Source of the DNA: Petrimonas sulfuriphila
GTDB taxonomy: Bacteria > Bacteroidota > Bacteroidia > Bacteroidales > Dysgonomonadaceae
DNA: 64,000 nt
Reading direction: 5' to 3'
NCBI GenBank assembly: GCA_038561985.1
Contig: CP073276.1
Location: 992,001 to 1,056,000 of the forward strand
A program made the translations under genes and the position numbers. The notes under the pieces are model-generated. The model was given only the letters and a program-made list of their open reading frames with translations. It was not told where the DNA came from and did no database searches. Below are positions 55,225 through 63,860 of this stretch, piece after piece (the first letter of the stretch is position 1; each line of letters opens with the position of its first letter).

Positions 55225-55974
55225 CTATTGCTTCTTCAACATATCCAGGACACCGTTAATAAACGTCAGCGGATGGGCTGGATTGCCGGGCACGTAAAGA
55301 TCGACAGGATATTTTGTCAGAAAATCCCTGTCAAGAGCCGGGCTGTCAGCAAAAATCCCTCCACTAATGGCATCAGTACCCACAAGAATAACAATTTTTG
55401 GATCAGGAACAGCGTTGTAGCAGATTTCCAGTGGACCGGCCATGTTTGCAGTAATTGGCCCGGTAATCACCACTCCGTCGGCATGACGGGGTGATGCAAC
55501 AAAGTCAATACCAAACCGGCTCATATCAAACTGCACATTATTGCACGCATTCAGCTCCAACTCACAACTATTGTCTCCTCCCGCCGACACCTGCCTTAGT
55601 TTTAGTGATTGTCCAAATAAAGAGCGCACCCCTTTTCTCACTTTTGAAGGTTCAACCACAATACCTTTATCGTCCCCTTCTTTAACAACCAGGCGTTCTC
55701 TAACGTTTGCAGACAGCTTATAGTCACTGGTGAAAGATATCTTTTCGGGAAACCTGAAAGCACATTCGCCACAAAAAGTACATTTACCCAAATCAATACA
55801 AACCGGATTTCCGGTAATCGCTCCGGTAGGACACAACTCTACCAGGGCAGCCTCATCAACCCCAGATCTTGTTATAACTGGCCTTCCCCTGAATATCCCG
55901 GGTAATTTAGCATTCGTAACGTCGGGAATATACTGTTTTCCCTGATGCCACCATATTTTTATATTTTCAAACAT
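55225..55974 (-). CDS. Ehr-like complex: ferredoxin/small-subunit fusion (HyfH-HyfI / NuoI-NuoB type)
   Basis: 249 residues. Residues about 30-85 are a ferredoxin-like module keeping one possible [4Fe-4S] set: Cys48 (ELCPTGAI) with Cys65, Cys68 and Cys71 (CTFCGEC). The cysteines of the first cluster motif are gone. Residues about 115-249 match the NuoB/HycG small subunit, with GVVITGPITANM and ISGGIF. Of the four proximal-cluster ligands only Cys137 (GGDNSCELE) remains; the others read Asp134, Asp201 (VGTDAISGG) and Asn231 (PGNPAHP). Last gene of the operon, 16 nt after the large subunit. Confidence 0.88.
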   Translation of the reverse strand: MFENIKIWWHQGKQYIPDVTNAKLPGIFRGRPVITRSGVDEAALVELCPTGAITGNPVCIDLGKCTFCGECAFRFPEKISFTSDYKLSANVRERLVVKEGDDKGIVVEPSKVRKGVRSLFGQSLKLRQVSAGGDNSCELELNACNNVQFDMSRFGIDFVASPRHADGVVITGPITANMAGPLEICYNAVPDPKIVILVGTDAISGGIFADSPALDRDFLTKYPVDLYVPGNPAHPLTFINGVLDMLKKQ

Positions 55975-55990
55975 AATTTACCGGTTTAAC

Positions 55991-57559
55991 TTACAGATCA
56001 TGTCCGCAATACGACAAATTGAAGCTCTTATTACAAATCGGAAAATCTGATATCCCATTATTCCTGACAGCCTGGGCCAATGCCATCCAGTTGTGAAAAG
56101 AAGGGTCCTTAATCTTATACAGCCCAAGGCTCCCCTCATTATCCGTAATGGCACAGTGACAAATTTCGCCCCGCCACCCCTCAACCAGCGAAAGGATGAA
56201 CATATTCCTTTGCGGGTTCAACTTAACACCGGCTACCTCTGTGAACTCGGGGATATCAGCTATCATCTTTCTGATATAGCCGATTGACTGGTGTATCTCG
56301 TCTCTTCTGAGCCTGACACGGGCATAAACATCACCGTGGTGTTTGATTACCGGTTCGTGGGTAAATCCCTCTCCAAACAGGTTAAAAGGGTGTGAGGAAC
56401 GGATATCTCTGTTCAAACCACTCATTCGTGCAGCCATGCCCACAGTCCCGATCTCAAGAACCTGTCCATAAGTTACAACTCCTGTTTTCTCGAGACGTGA
56501 CAAGGCTGATGGCAGTTTAAAGAATTTACTCGTCATCTCATTAAAGTCCAGCTCAAATTCATCCAGTATTGAAGCTAATCTCGCACCCAATTTCCGGGAA
56601 AACGGAAAATTTGTCCTCCCAGCGCGTATCAATCCTTTTGCTAAACGATTGCCTCCCCACTCCTGCAGGAAATTAATAATTGGTGTGCGTAATCTGCCAT
56701 ATACGGAGTTTCCAAGTTGATAACCGATATCAGCACAAACAGCGGACATATCACCGGTATGAATAGCAATCCGCTCCAATTCCAATGCGAGTGTTCTCGA
56801 GAAATGAAGCGAGCGGCCGGGTCTATAACCACACAAACTCTCCCATAAATTCACAAACGCAATAGTATGGCCTACTGTGGTATCACCGGCAATATTCTCT
56901 GCCAGGGTGGTCAGTTCAGCCAATTTCTTTTTTTGCAGGAACAATTGTTCTATCCCCCTGTGCTGGTATCCAAGTTGGATTTCAAGATGCATAATCTGTT
57001 CACCATTACATATAAAGCGGAAATGCCCCGGTTCAATGATGCCTGCATGTATGGGCCCAACCCCTACCTCATGAAGCTCATGGCTGTCTGCGCCAAAGAA
57101 GGGGTAGTTCTCAATTGTTTCAGCCTTACCGGCTCTATCGTGTGAATACCTGACCGGTTTGAGCCACGGATGATTGTTGTATTGAATCCCGAAGGCTTCA
57201 TGCATTTCCCTCTCATACTTCTCGAAGTTATGATTTCTGGCTGTGAATGACTCATAAACAACTTCAGGGGCAACCGTAGCTGATGATACGTAAATCTGGT
57301 GTGTCTTGTCGTCAGCGATACAACATATCAGCTTAACATTTTCGCTGTATTCTTTTCTATTTTTATTTTCATCATACTGATCTTCAACCGGCCCACCAGA
57401 TGAATAAACTCCCGTCCAGAAACCAAAATAATTTACGCAATGTCTTTCAGGAGAATCAGTCAACATACCGACATTACTTTCCAGGAACTCCTCATAAGGA
57501 AGTTCCGGAATAGAATCAAGGCTGACAGCCTGATTGTTGGATATGGAAATATATTTCAT
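55991..57559 (-). CDS. Ehr-like complex: large subunit (HycE/HyfG-like, NuoC-NuoD fusion) without NiFe ligands
   Basis: 522 residues. N-terminal NuoC-like domain to about 145 (YEREMHEAFGIQYNNHPWLKP). The rest is the NuoD/hydrogenase large-subunit fold: HLEIQLGYQHRGIEQLFLQKK, RTLALELERIAIHTGDMSAVCADIGYQ and GEICHCAITDNEGSLGLYKIKDPSF. Where hydrogenases have CGIC the sequence is Ala-Gly-Asp-Thr (224-227) before His231. The C terminus reads SFNLSYCGHDL, with no CxxC. It cannot bind a NiFe centre in the usual way and may act as in complex I or in Ehr complexes. Membrane-associated. Confidence 0.9.
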   Translation of the reverse strand: MKYISISNNQAVSLDSIPELPYEEFLESNVGMLTDSPERHCVNYFGFWTGVYSSGGPVEDQYDENKNRKEYSENVKLICCIADDKTHQIYVSSATVAPEVVYESFTARNHNFEKYEREMHEAFGIQYNNHPWLKPVRYSHDRAGKAETIENYPFFGADSHELHEVGVGPIHAGIIEPGHFRFICNGEQIMHLEIQLGYQHRGIEQLFLQKKKLAELTTLAENIAGDTTVGHTIAFVNLWESLCGYRPGRSLHFSRTLALELERIAIHTGDMSAVCADIGYQLGNSVYGRLRTPIINFLQEWGGNRLAKGLIRAGRTNFPFSRKLGARLASILDEFELDFNEMTSKFFKLPSALSRLEKTGVVTYGQVLEIGTVGMAARMSGLNRDIRSSHPFNLFGEGFTHEPVIKHHGDVYARVRLRRDEIHQSIGYIRKMIADIPEFTEVAGVKLNPQRNMFILSLVEGWRGEICHCAITDNEGSLGLYKIKDPSFHNWMALAQAVRNNGISDFPICNKSFNLSYCGHDL

Positions 57560-57632
57560 AATTTTATATTCAGTTATCTGCTCATTGAGTGGATGTACCC
57601 GAAACTTAAATCATTCATAAATTTAATCATGA

Positions 57633-59057
57633 TTACTGAACTAGTTTTACCGATTCCTGAATTAAAACAACAAATTCAGCCGGAGGATTATAGGCCAGAT
57701 AAACCGACAGCGCTAACAAAACAAACTGCGGTAAAGACTCCCATGGGCTGATGTAAGGCAACTTGTCCTCGTTAATTTGTCCAGTAGGAGTAAATAAAAG
57801 TTTAAATATATTTACACCAAAACCCCAGATTATCAATGTAAGGAGTAGCAATACAACAACCAGTAAAACCACATAATGCGATTGAAACAGTGACTGAAAA
57901 ATCATAAACTCGCTAACAAACAGCCCTGACGGAGGCATTGCAGTAGCGGAAAGGAATCCTAAAAGTACTACAAATGCTCCGGTTTTATAATACCTGAAAT
58001 AATTTCCCAAATCATAAACACTCTTGCTTTGGTAAATGGTGTATATCTGGTTAAACTGAAAAAACAGTGTAGGTTTAATAAAAGTATGCAATATAATATG
58101 TAAAATTGCAGCGTACACGCCTACCCCTCCTGCTGCCAGCCCCAGCACAACCAATCCCATGTGTTCAATACCGGAATAAGCAAATAAACGCTTTATATTT
58201 TTTATTCGGGTCATGTAAACAGCTGCCACAAAAACCGAAAGCAAGCCTACAATAATGATAACAGAATTTGCCCATCCTTTCAACGGGGTATGGGCTACTA
58301 TAGCATAAACGCGATATATGCCAACAAAGCCAACATTCATCAATACACTTGCCAACAAAGCCCCTGCAGGCGCCGGAGCTTTGTCTTTTGCATCAATGCC
58401 TGCCGTGTACATAGGCACAAGCCCCATCTTTGCTGTAAATCCCGTGAAGATAAAGAGGAATGCAAGCTTAAGCCAGAAAACATTCAGGTTGTGATGATTC
58501 TCATACAGTACTTTAAATGACATCTCCCCAACACCTGCCGATTTGAGGGACAAACTCAAAAACAAAATACCAATATAGATAAATGTGATACTGATGGCGC
58601 AAAGGAATACATATTTCCATACTCCCTCAAGCGCACGCATACTCCGGTTATGATAAATCAGCACCGAAGCGCTCAGCGTAGTAATTTCCACAAATATCCA
58701 GGTAACAGCAATGTGGTTTGATAGATATGCCATGCAACATGATGTAATCAGCATCACCATGGCAGCAAAGAATAGCCCTCTTGCATGAGGAGCATCATTA
58801 CGGGTTGCTATAAAACGATATCCATAATAAAAAGCAGGGATGCTGACAATAGTCATAGCTATCAGCATTAATAGACCCAACGAATCAGAAGTAAAATAAA
58901 CCAATTGGGTTATTCCCTGATTAATATACTCGTAGACTGTTGTCGTTATAAGTAATGCCAGATAACCAACAACCAATAAATAATTGACTACTGCATTCCT
59001 GTTAAGGATTAAACCGATACTTACCAATACAGCTCCGGATAAAAAAATACCTGTCAT
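57633..59057 (-). CDS. Ehr-like complex: antiporter-like membrane subunit (HyfF/NuoN-type)
   Basis: 474 residues, about 13-14 membrane helices. Conserved features of the Mrp/Nuo antiporter fold: a helix with the charged Glu (TWIFVEITTLSASVLIY) and the Lys-containing GFTAKMGLVPMYTAGIDAKDKAPAPAGALLASVLMNVGF. Also IKRLFAYSGIEHMGLVVLGLAAGGVG and the broken helix before HIILHTFIKPTLFF. These suggest a working proton or sodium channel. Lies between the HyfE-like gene and the large-subunit gene. Confidence 0.92.
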   Translation of the reverse strand: MTGIFLSGAVLVSIGLILNRNAVVNYLLVVGYLALLITTTVYEYINQGITQLVYFTSDSLGLLMLIAMTIVSIPAFYYGYRFIATRNDAPHARGLFFAAMVMLITSCCMAYLSNHIAVTWIFVEITTLSASVLIYHNRSMRALEGVWKYVFLCAISITFIYIGILFLSLSLKSAGVGEMSFKVLYENHHNLNVFWLKLAFLFIFTGFTAKMGLVPMYTAGIDAKDKAPAPAGALLASVLMNVGFVGIYRVYAIVAHTPLKGWANSVIIIVGLLSVFVAAVYMTRIKNIKRLFAYSGIEHMGLVVLGLAAGGVGVYAAILHIILHTFIKPTLFFQFNQIYTIYQSKSVYDLGNYFRYYKTGAFVVLLGFLSATAMPPSGLFVSEFMIFQSLFQSHYVVLLVVVLLLLTLIIWGFGVNIFKLLFTPTGQINEDKLPYISPWESLPQFVLLALSVYLAYNPPAEFVVLIQESVKLVQ

Positions 59058-59062
59058 TGTTT

Positions 59063-59692
59063 TTAATCTTTTAAGTTAGTCAACAGGTTTACATCCGGAT
59101 CACGGATTACGTCTCCAATTTTATTGAAGAAAACTCCCAGTATAAGTACACTTGCAAAAATATCAAGCATAATTCCAAGATTTAGCAACATAGGCATCTC
59201 ATTTCCAATAGCCAGAGAAAGAACAAAAACCCCGTTTTCAATAACAAGGTATCCTACAACATGTGAGATAATCTTTTTCCTGGAGACAACTAAATACAGA
59301 CCCGTGAATAGGGTTGATAATGCCACAACAAAGAATGTTTTATCAAGATTCTTATCCTCTATTGAACCCGAGAGAATAATTGTTGATACAATAATCAGCG
59401 TAACAATAATTAATGACACAAAATTAGGAAGATAGGGTTCTGTTACGCGGGTAATTTTATTACGTTTAATCAGGTAATTCATAAACCAGGGTACGGCAAT
59501 GGCTTTAAAAACAATGGTTTCAAGCAAAACCAACAGAAGGTTTAAGGTACTTACATCGGTAAGAGTCAGGTAAGTAGTTCCAAAAAGGATCAAACCCTGC
59601 AAAACCAGTATATACAGATAGGTCTGTAACCGATCAGCAATACTCATGTAGAGCAGTGTCATGGCCAATGCAATTAATAATATATCTGTCAT
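59063..59692 (-). CDS. Ehr-like complex: HyfE-like membrane subunit
   Basis: 209 residues from the ATG at 59692 (MTDILLIALAMTLLYM); two codons upstream a TTG is possible. About six hydrophobic helices. The N-terminal half resembles HyfE and the C-terminal half a NuoK-like unit, with GYLVIENGVFVLSLAIGNEMPMLLNLGIMLDI, in which a Glu lies in the membrane. Gene spacing 5 nt to the HyfF-like gene and 11 nt to the HyfC-like gene. Confidence 0.9.
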   Translation of the reverse strand: MTDILLIALAMTLLYMSIADRLQTYLYILVLQGLILFGTTYLTLTDVSTLNLLLVLLETIVFKAIAVPWFMNYLIKRNKITRVTEPYLPNFVSLIIVTLIIVSTIILSGSIEDKNLDKTFFVVALSTLFTGLYLVVSRKKIISHVVGYLVIENGVFVLSLAIGNEMPMLLNLGIMLDIFASVLILGVFFNKIGDVIRDPDVNLLTNLKD

Positions 59693-59703
59693 AATCAATC
59701 GGT

Positions 59704-60609
59704 TTACATAAATTTACCAAGGATCAGCAATACCCCGAAAAATATCAATAAGGATAATGAGGTCAGTATAAAAATAAATTCAGGATTATGGCTCATCCTA
59801 TATCGTGCAATAAAAGATTCAATAACACCCACTGTCACGGCGAAACAAAACTGAATCAGCATAAATAATGGAATAGAAAGAATCAATGGCAAGGCTCCAA
59901 TAAAGAAATTTGAGATAATGGCACCATACATAGCAAATTTTAAATTAGTAGTAAAAGTAATTACACCCAGGTCAAATCCGCTATTATCAAGCACCATCAC
60001 CTCATGTATCATCGTCAGCTCCAGGTGAGTCTTAGGGTCATCAAAAGGCATTCTGCTATTTTCAATCATAGCAATCATTACCAGCACAAATGTGGCCAAT
60101 CCCCCTAACATATAAGAGATATATGAACCAAAATCAAGTGCATTAAAGATGCTACTGAATGATGTATGGCCTGTAAATAAAGCAAAAGAACCCATTAATA
60201 TAAAGAACGCAGGCTCCGCAAGCATGGCGAACAGTGCTTCACGGCTTGCCCCCATTCCTTCAAAGCTACTTCCCGTATCAAGAGCCGAAACTATGATCAG
60301 AAATTTACCTAACGCCAACAGATAAGCGAACATCACAAAGTCACCGCTAAAAGAAATAACACCCGGATGAACACCATGCGGCAGCATTAATATAGCCATC
60401 AATACAGAGGCCAAGTAAACAGTTGGAGCGATCTGAAATATAAAGCTGGTTGTTTTGCTATAGACACTTCCCTTTTTCAATAGTCTAATTATATCTTTCA
60501 TATTCTGCATAATACCTGGGCCCTTGCGTCCTGAAGCTATGCTCTTTGTTCGGGTTACTATCCCAACAAAAAAGATACTGGCGAATATGATTAAAATGAC
60601 ACTTACCAT
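59704..60609 (-). CDS. Ehr-like complex: NuoH/HyfC-like membrane anchor
   Basis: 301 residues, about 8 helices. Conserved DDPKTHLELTMIHEVMVLDNSGFDLGVI loop, the signature of HyfC/EchB/NuoH proteins, on the cytoplasmic side at the junction with the hydrophilic arm. GRKGPGIMQNMKDIIRLLKK near the N terminus is also typical of the hydrogenase branch. It connects redox events to the antiporter subunits. One base separates its ATG from the stop of the HyfB-like gene. Confidence 0.93.
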   Translation of the reverse strand: MVSVILIIFASIFFVGIVTRTKSIASGRKGPGIMQNMKDIIRLLKKGSVYSKTTSFIFQIAPTVYLASVLMAILMLPHGVHPGVISFSGDFVMFAYLLALGKFLIIVSALDTGSSFEGMGASREALFAMLAEPAFFILMGSFALFTGHTSFSSIFNALDFGSYISYMLGGLATFVLVMIAMIENSRMPFDDPKTHLELTMIHEVMVLDNSGFDLGVITFTTNLKFAMYGAIISNFFIGALPLILSIPLFMLIQFCFAVTVGVIESFIARYRMSHNPEFIFILTSLSLLIFFGVLLILGKFM

Positions 60610-60610
60610 C

Positions 60611-62644
60611 CTATAATTGATTTAAGAAATTTACCAGTTCAATGATCTTTTCTACGATCACAGGTAACAAGATTGTGAGTCCTACAAAAACAAAGCCGTA
60701 TAAAATATATGCCTGAATATGGCCGTTTTGCAGAAATGTAAAACGTTTCAGGAAACTCCTTATAAACAACAACGGTTTATCAATTAACCAATATTCTATT
60801 TTATCATATGGGTGTGTTGCCTGGCTTATTCTGTCCGGATACAACCCGGCAGCTTCGTTCTTCTTTCTTTTAATCATCAAAACAGGCTCTGCGAGTTTAC
60901 GATAGGTTCTGACAAATGAAGAAGCGGTGTACTGTGTTTTTTCAGCACTTCCGGTATAACCACACCCCCAGGTAACGTCAGAAGCCTGGCTGCGTTTTGC
61001 GGTAACCAGTTTCCTTATAAAATAAAGCAACGCGGTTAACCCAATAAAACCTAACGAGTACCATCCTATCGCGGTCAGGCTCTGTAACGTATTGCTTAAT
61101 TCAAATGTCGCCTGAGTTCCTGACTCCGGGAGGAATAAGTACACTGTTTTAATAAGCATGGGTCCAAACAAAACAGGAAATACGCCAATAATAAGTATAA
61201 ACAAGGCAATAAGATATAGCGGTGCGGCTTTAATGAGACTTTCATTAACCGGAGCTAAAGGCTTTGATGAACGCGGATTGCCAAGGAACACTACTCCAAA
61301 TGCTTTTGTAAAGCAAATCAATGCCAAGCCACCGATCAACACCAACCCCAAAATCGCAAAAAGTATAAAAAGTATAAACAAAAAATTATTGGATATCAAC
61401 CCATTGAACAGGCCATTATAAATAAAAAACTCGGATACAAATCCATTAAAAGGGGGTAATCCACATATTGCCAATGAAGCAATTAAAAATAAATATCCAG
61501 AGTGCGGCATCTTTCGGATAAGCCCACCCAAGGTATCTATTTCCAGATTGTGAGTCGCCTGGTATACATTACCTGAAACGTAAAACAACAAGGACTTAAA
61601 TAACGAATGATTGAGTACATGCAATAATCCACCTCCGAACCCACTGGCTACTAATAGCGGATTATTGTATCCAATACCCAGGCAACCCAACCCTATACCT
61701 ATACCAATAATCCCGATATTCTCAATACTGTGATAGGCCAGCAACCGTTTCAGGTTATGCTGCACTATAGCTAACATCACTCCATATACACCTGTCATGA
61801 CTGAGATGAACAAAATAAAATAGCCTATAAAAACCATGTCACATTTTATTAACAATACCATCCTCAGTATCCCGTATATACCAATCTTGATAATTACTCC
61901 CGACATTACACCTGAAACATGTGCAGGAGCAGCCGGATGTGCTAGGGGCAACCAGGTGTGAAACGGCACAAACCCCGCTTTGATAGCAAATCCACAAAAG
62001 AAAAAAATAAATAATCCAACAGCAATAGCAGCCGGTTGGGTATAGGTTGAAGAAGAGATAGCAGCGAAATCAAAAGTACCTGTATTAACCTTTACCATCA
62101 TAATGGCAATGGTTAGAAACAAAATAGAAACATGTGATTGTATCAGGAAATTAATTCCAGCCTTCAAGGTCCTGATCTTATAATGTTCAAAAATTACCAG
62201 AACGAAAGAACTCAGCGCCATAACCTCCCACAAAATAAGAAACACAAGGCCGTTCTGAACCAGGCAGATATCAACCAATGCAGTATATGCCAGCAAGTAA
62301 GCAGCAGCATGAGAGGCTAAATTACCTGACTGACTCTTATAAGCCATCATGTACCTGATACCATACCAGGCTCCTGTTGCGAAAGTAAAACTGATTATCA
62401 GCACAAACCAAGCCGATAAATAATCAATCCTTACCGGTATCTCTCCCGTAACCCATGAACCGCGATAATAAAATTCAATCAATCCATTGTTAAATACAGA
62501 AATTGCTACCACAGATGCAATAATCACCTGTATTGTTATCACACTAACGGCAAGTATACCCTTTCCTTTTGTTTTAAAAAGAGGAAAACATAAAATTGCA
62601 CCTATCGCAATTAGATTTAACAACTCTACTAAGAATTTTTCCAT
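60611..62644 (-). CDS. Ehr-like complex: HyfB-like antiporter membrane subunit
   Basis: 677 residues, about 16 helices. Charged channel residues are present: FLILWEVMALSSFVLVIFEHY (Glu) and FCGFAIKAGFVPFHTWLPLAHPAAPAHVSGVMSGVIIKIGIYG (two Lys). LLAYHSIENIGIIGIGIGLG and HVLNHSLFKSLLFYVSG also match HyfB/NuoL. First gene of the minus-strand operon. It is read from an AT-rich 370-nt region in which I see no exact TAnnTTTG box, only two near matches. Confidence 0.93.
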   Translation of the reverse strand: MEKFLVELLNLIAIGAILCFPLFKTKGKGILAVSVITIQVIIASVVAISVFNNGLIEFYYRGSWVTGEIPVRIDYLSAWFVLIISFTFATGAWYGIRYMMAYKSQSGNLASHAAAYLLAYTALVDICLVQNGLVFLILWEVMALSSFVLVIFEHYKIRTLKAGINFLIQSHVSILFLTIAIMMVKVNTGTFDFAAISSSTYTQPAAIAVGLFIFFFCGFAIKAGFVPFHTWLPLAHPAAPAHVSGVMSGVIIKIGIYGILRMVLLIKCDMVFIGYFILFISVMTGVYGVMLAIVQHNLKRLLAYHSIENIGIIGIGIGLGCLGIGYNNPLLVASGFGGGLLHVLNHSLFKSLLFYVSGNVYQATHNLEIDTLGGLIRKMPHSGYLFLIASLAICGLPPFNGFVSEFFIYNGLFNGLISNNFLFILFILFAILGLVLIGGLALICFTKAFGVVFLGNPRSSKPLAPVNESLIKAAPLYLIALFILIIGVFPVLFGPMLIKTVYLFLPESGTQATFELSNTLQSLTAIGWYSLGFIGLTALLYFIRKLVTAKRSQASDVTWGCGYTGSAEKTQYTASSFVRTYRKLAEPVLMIKRKKNEAAGLYPDRISQATHPYDKIEYWLIDKPLLFIRSFLKRFTFLQNGHIQAYILYGFVFVGLTILLPVIVEKIIELVNFLNQL

Positions 62645-63018
62645 TTATCCATTGAAAAGTATCCCTAACAACTATACATCTATTCTATTAAATACGCGGA
62701 TACTGCATAAAATCATTATAGGACACCCCATATATTGTCATTTTTTGAAAAGTAACCCCTTTCGATTAAAAGCAAATCCATAAGAAGCGATTGTGTACAG
62801 AAGGCCAATCATTATTATCGAAGTACACGCTTGTTCGAATTCCACAGTAAAATTAACATGTACATTATTCGGTTGGCACACAGAAAAAATTACACATCGA
62901 TGATTATACAAAATAAATGCAAGAATAGTTGAGCTAGCAATAAGTTTTTTAAAGTCATATTATAAAAAATAAATGGTTTAGACAAAAGAAATACCAGAAA
63001 AAATAAAATTGCTTGTTT
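62645..63018. other. AT-rich intergenic region upstream of the Ehr-like operon
   Basis: About 370 nt without a gene. Two copies of a near-consensus minus-strand TACTTTTC (at 62654-62661 and 62747-62754) are the best promoter candidates for the operon. No RNA gene or strong hairpin seen. Confidence 0.5.
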
Positions 63019-63852
63019 TTAAGCTGAAGATTGCTTACTTGAACCGGGATTCCATATTTTCACTATTTTTCCCGCAAAAAACATCACGATCAAAACGAAA
63101 ATGATAAACGCTCCCGACGGCACATTCAGGTAATATGACAATAACAATCCTACAACGCAGGCAACAAAACTGACTCCTACGGAAAGGTAAATGATCCGGG
63201 AATAATTCACAGTAAAAAGATTGGCTGTCATCTGGGGAACAGTAATGAGCGACATCAACAGCACGATGCCGACCAACCGAATGCTTAGAACAATGGTGAC
63301 GGCAACAAAAAGCATCATCGCGTATTCTATAAACCGGGTATTAACCCTCCGGGTCTGGGCAAATTGCGTATCGAATGATACCGATACAATGGCATGGTAA
63401 TTGACTGCGAAAAACAGAAAAAGGACAGAAGTAAGTATGGCGAGAGAAACAATATCTGTTCGGGTAATGGTGAGGATATTTCCAAAAAGATATTCAGATA
63501 AGTTGGGAGCATATCCCGACGTGAGAAATGTAAGCATAATTCCTACCGCCATTCCCAACGACCAGAAAACAGCGATGGCAGAATCTTCCCGAACACCTTG
63601 TTTTCGCGATAACCATTGAATACCGAATGCAGAAAACACCGAGAATATCATCGCCGAAAAGATGGGATTCAGTCCGAAATAAAAACCTATACCCAGTCCG
63701 CCAAACGAAGCATGCGTGATTCCCCCGCTGATAAAAACCAACCGGCGCGTAACCACATAGGTGCCTATAATACCACACGCAATGCTTGCAAAAAAACTTC
63801 CCAGCAATGCATTCCGAAAAAAAGCATAATCCAGTAATTCAATGATATCCAT
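63019..63852 (-). CDS. metal ABC transporter permease (ZnuB/MntB type)
   Basis: 277 residues from the ATG at 63852 (MDIIELLDYAFFRNALLGSFF); a longer frame would overlap the upstream gene. About eight membrane helices. The family segments GIIGTYVVTRRLVFISGGITHASFGGLGIGF and, near the end, SIRLVGIVLLMSLITVPQMTANL are clear. Imports Zn2+, Mn2+ or Fe2+; the ion cannot be told. The ATPase partner and binding protein are not inside the window. It follows the upstream partial gene by 8 nt. Confidence 0.93.
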   Translation of the reverse strand: MDIIELLDYAFFRNALLGSFFASIACGIIGTYVVTRRLVFISGGITHASFGGLGIGFYFGLNPIFSAMIFSVFSAFGIQWLSRKQGVREDSAIAVFWSLGMAVGIMLTFLTSGYAPNLSEYLFGNILTITRTDIVSLAILTSVLFLFFAVNYHAIVSVSFDTQFAQTRRVNTRFIEYAMMLFVAVTIVLSIRLVGIVLLMSLITVPQMTANLFTVNYSRIIYLSVGVSFVACVVGLLLSYYLNVPSGAFIIFVLIVMFFAGKIVKIWNPGSSKQSSA

Positions 63853-63860
63853 GGGTGGGG

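Noticed and set aside
55225-62644. A genuine formate hydrogenlyase or Ech hydrogenase operon
   Set aside because: The large subunit lacks the NiFe cysteines and the small subunit lacks most proximal-cluster cysteines; no maturation genes are nearby.
55225-62644. Ordinary complex I (nuo) operon
   Set aside because: Gene order and content (HyfB, HyfC, HyfE, HyfF types; no NuoA, NuoJ, NuoEFG) fit the hydrogenase-4 branch, and NuoB-type cluster ligands are missing.
62654-62754. Two copies of TTGAAAAGTA as an operator repeat upstream of the Ehr-like operon
   Set aside because: Short, AT-rich and not symmetric; could arise by chance, so listed only as weak promoter candidates.
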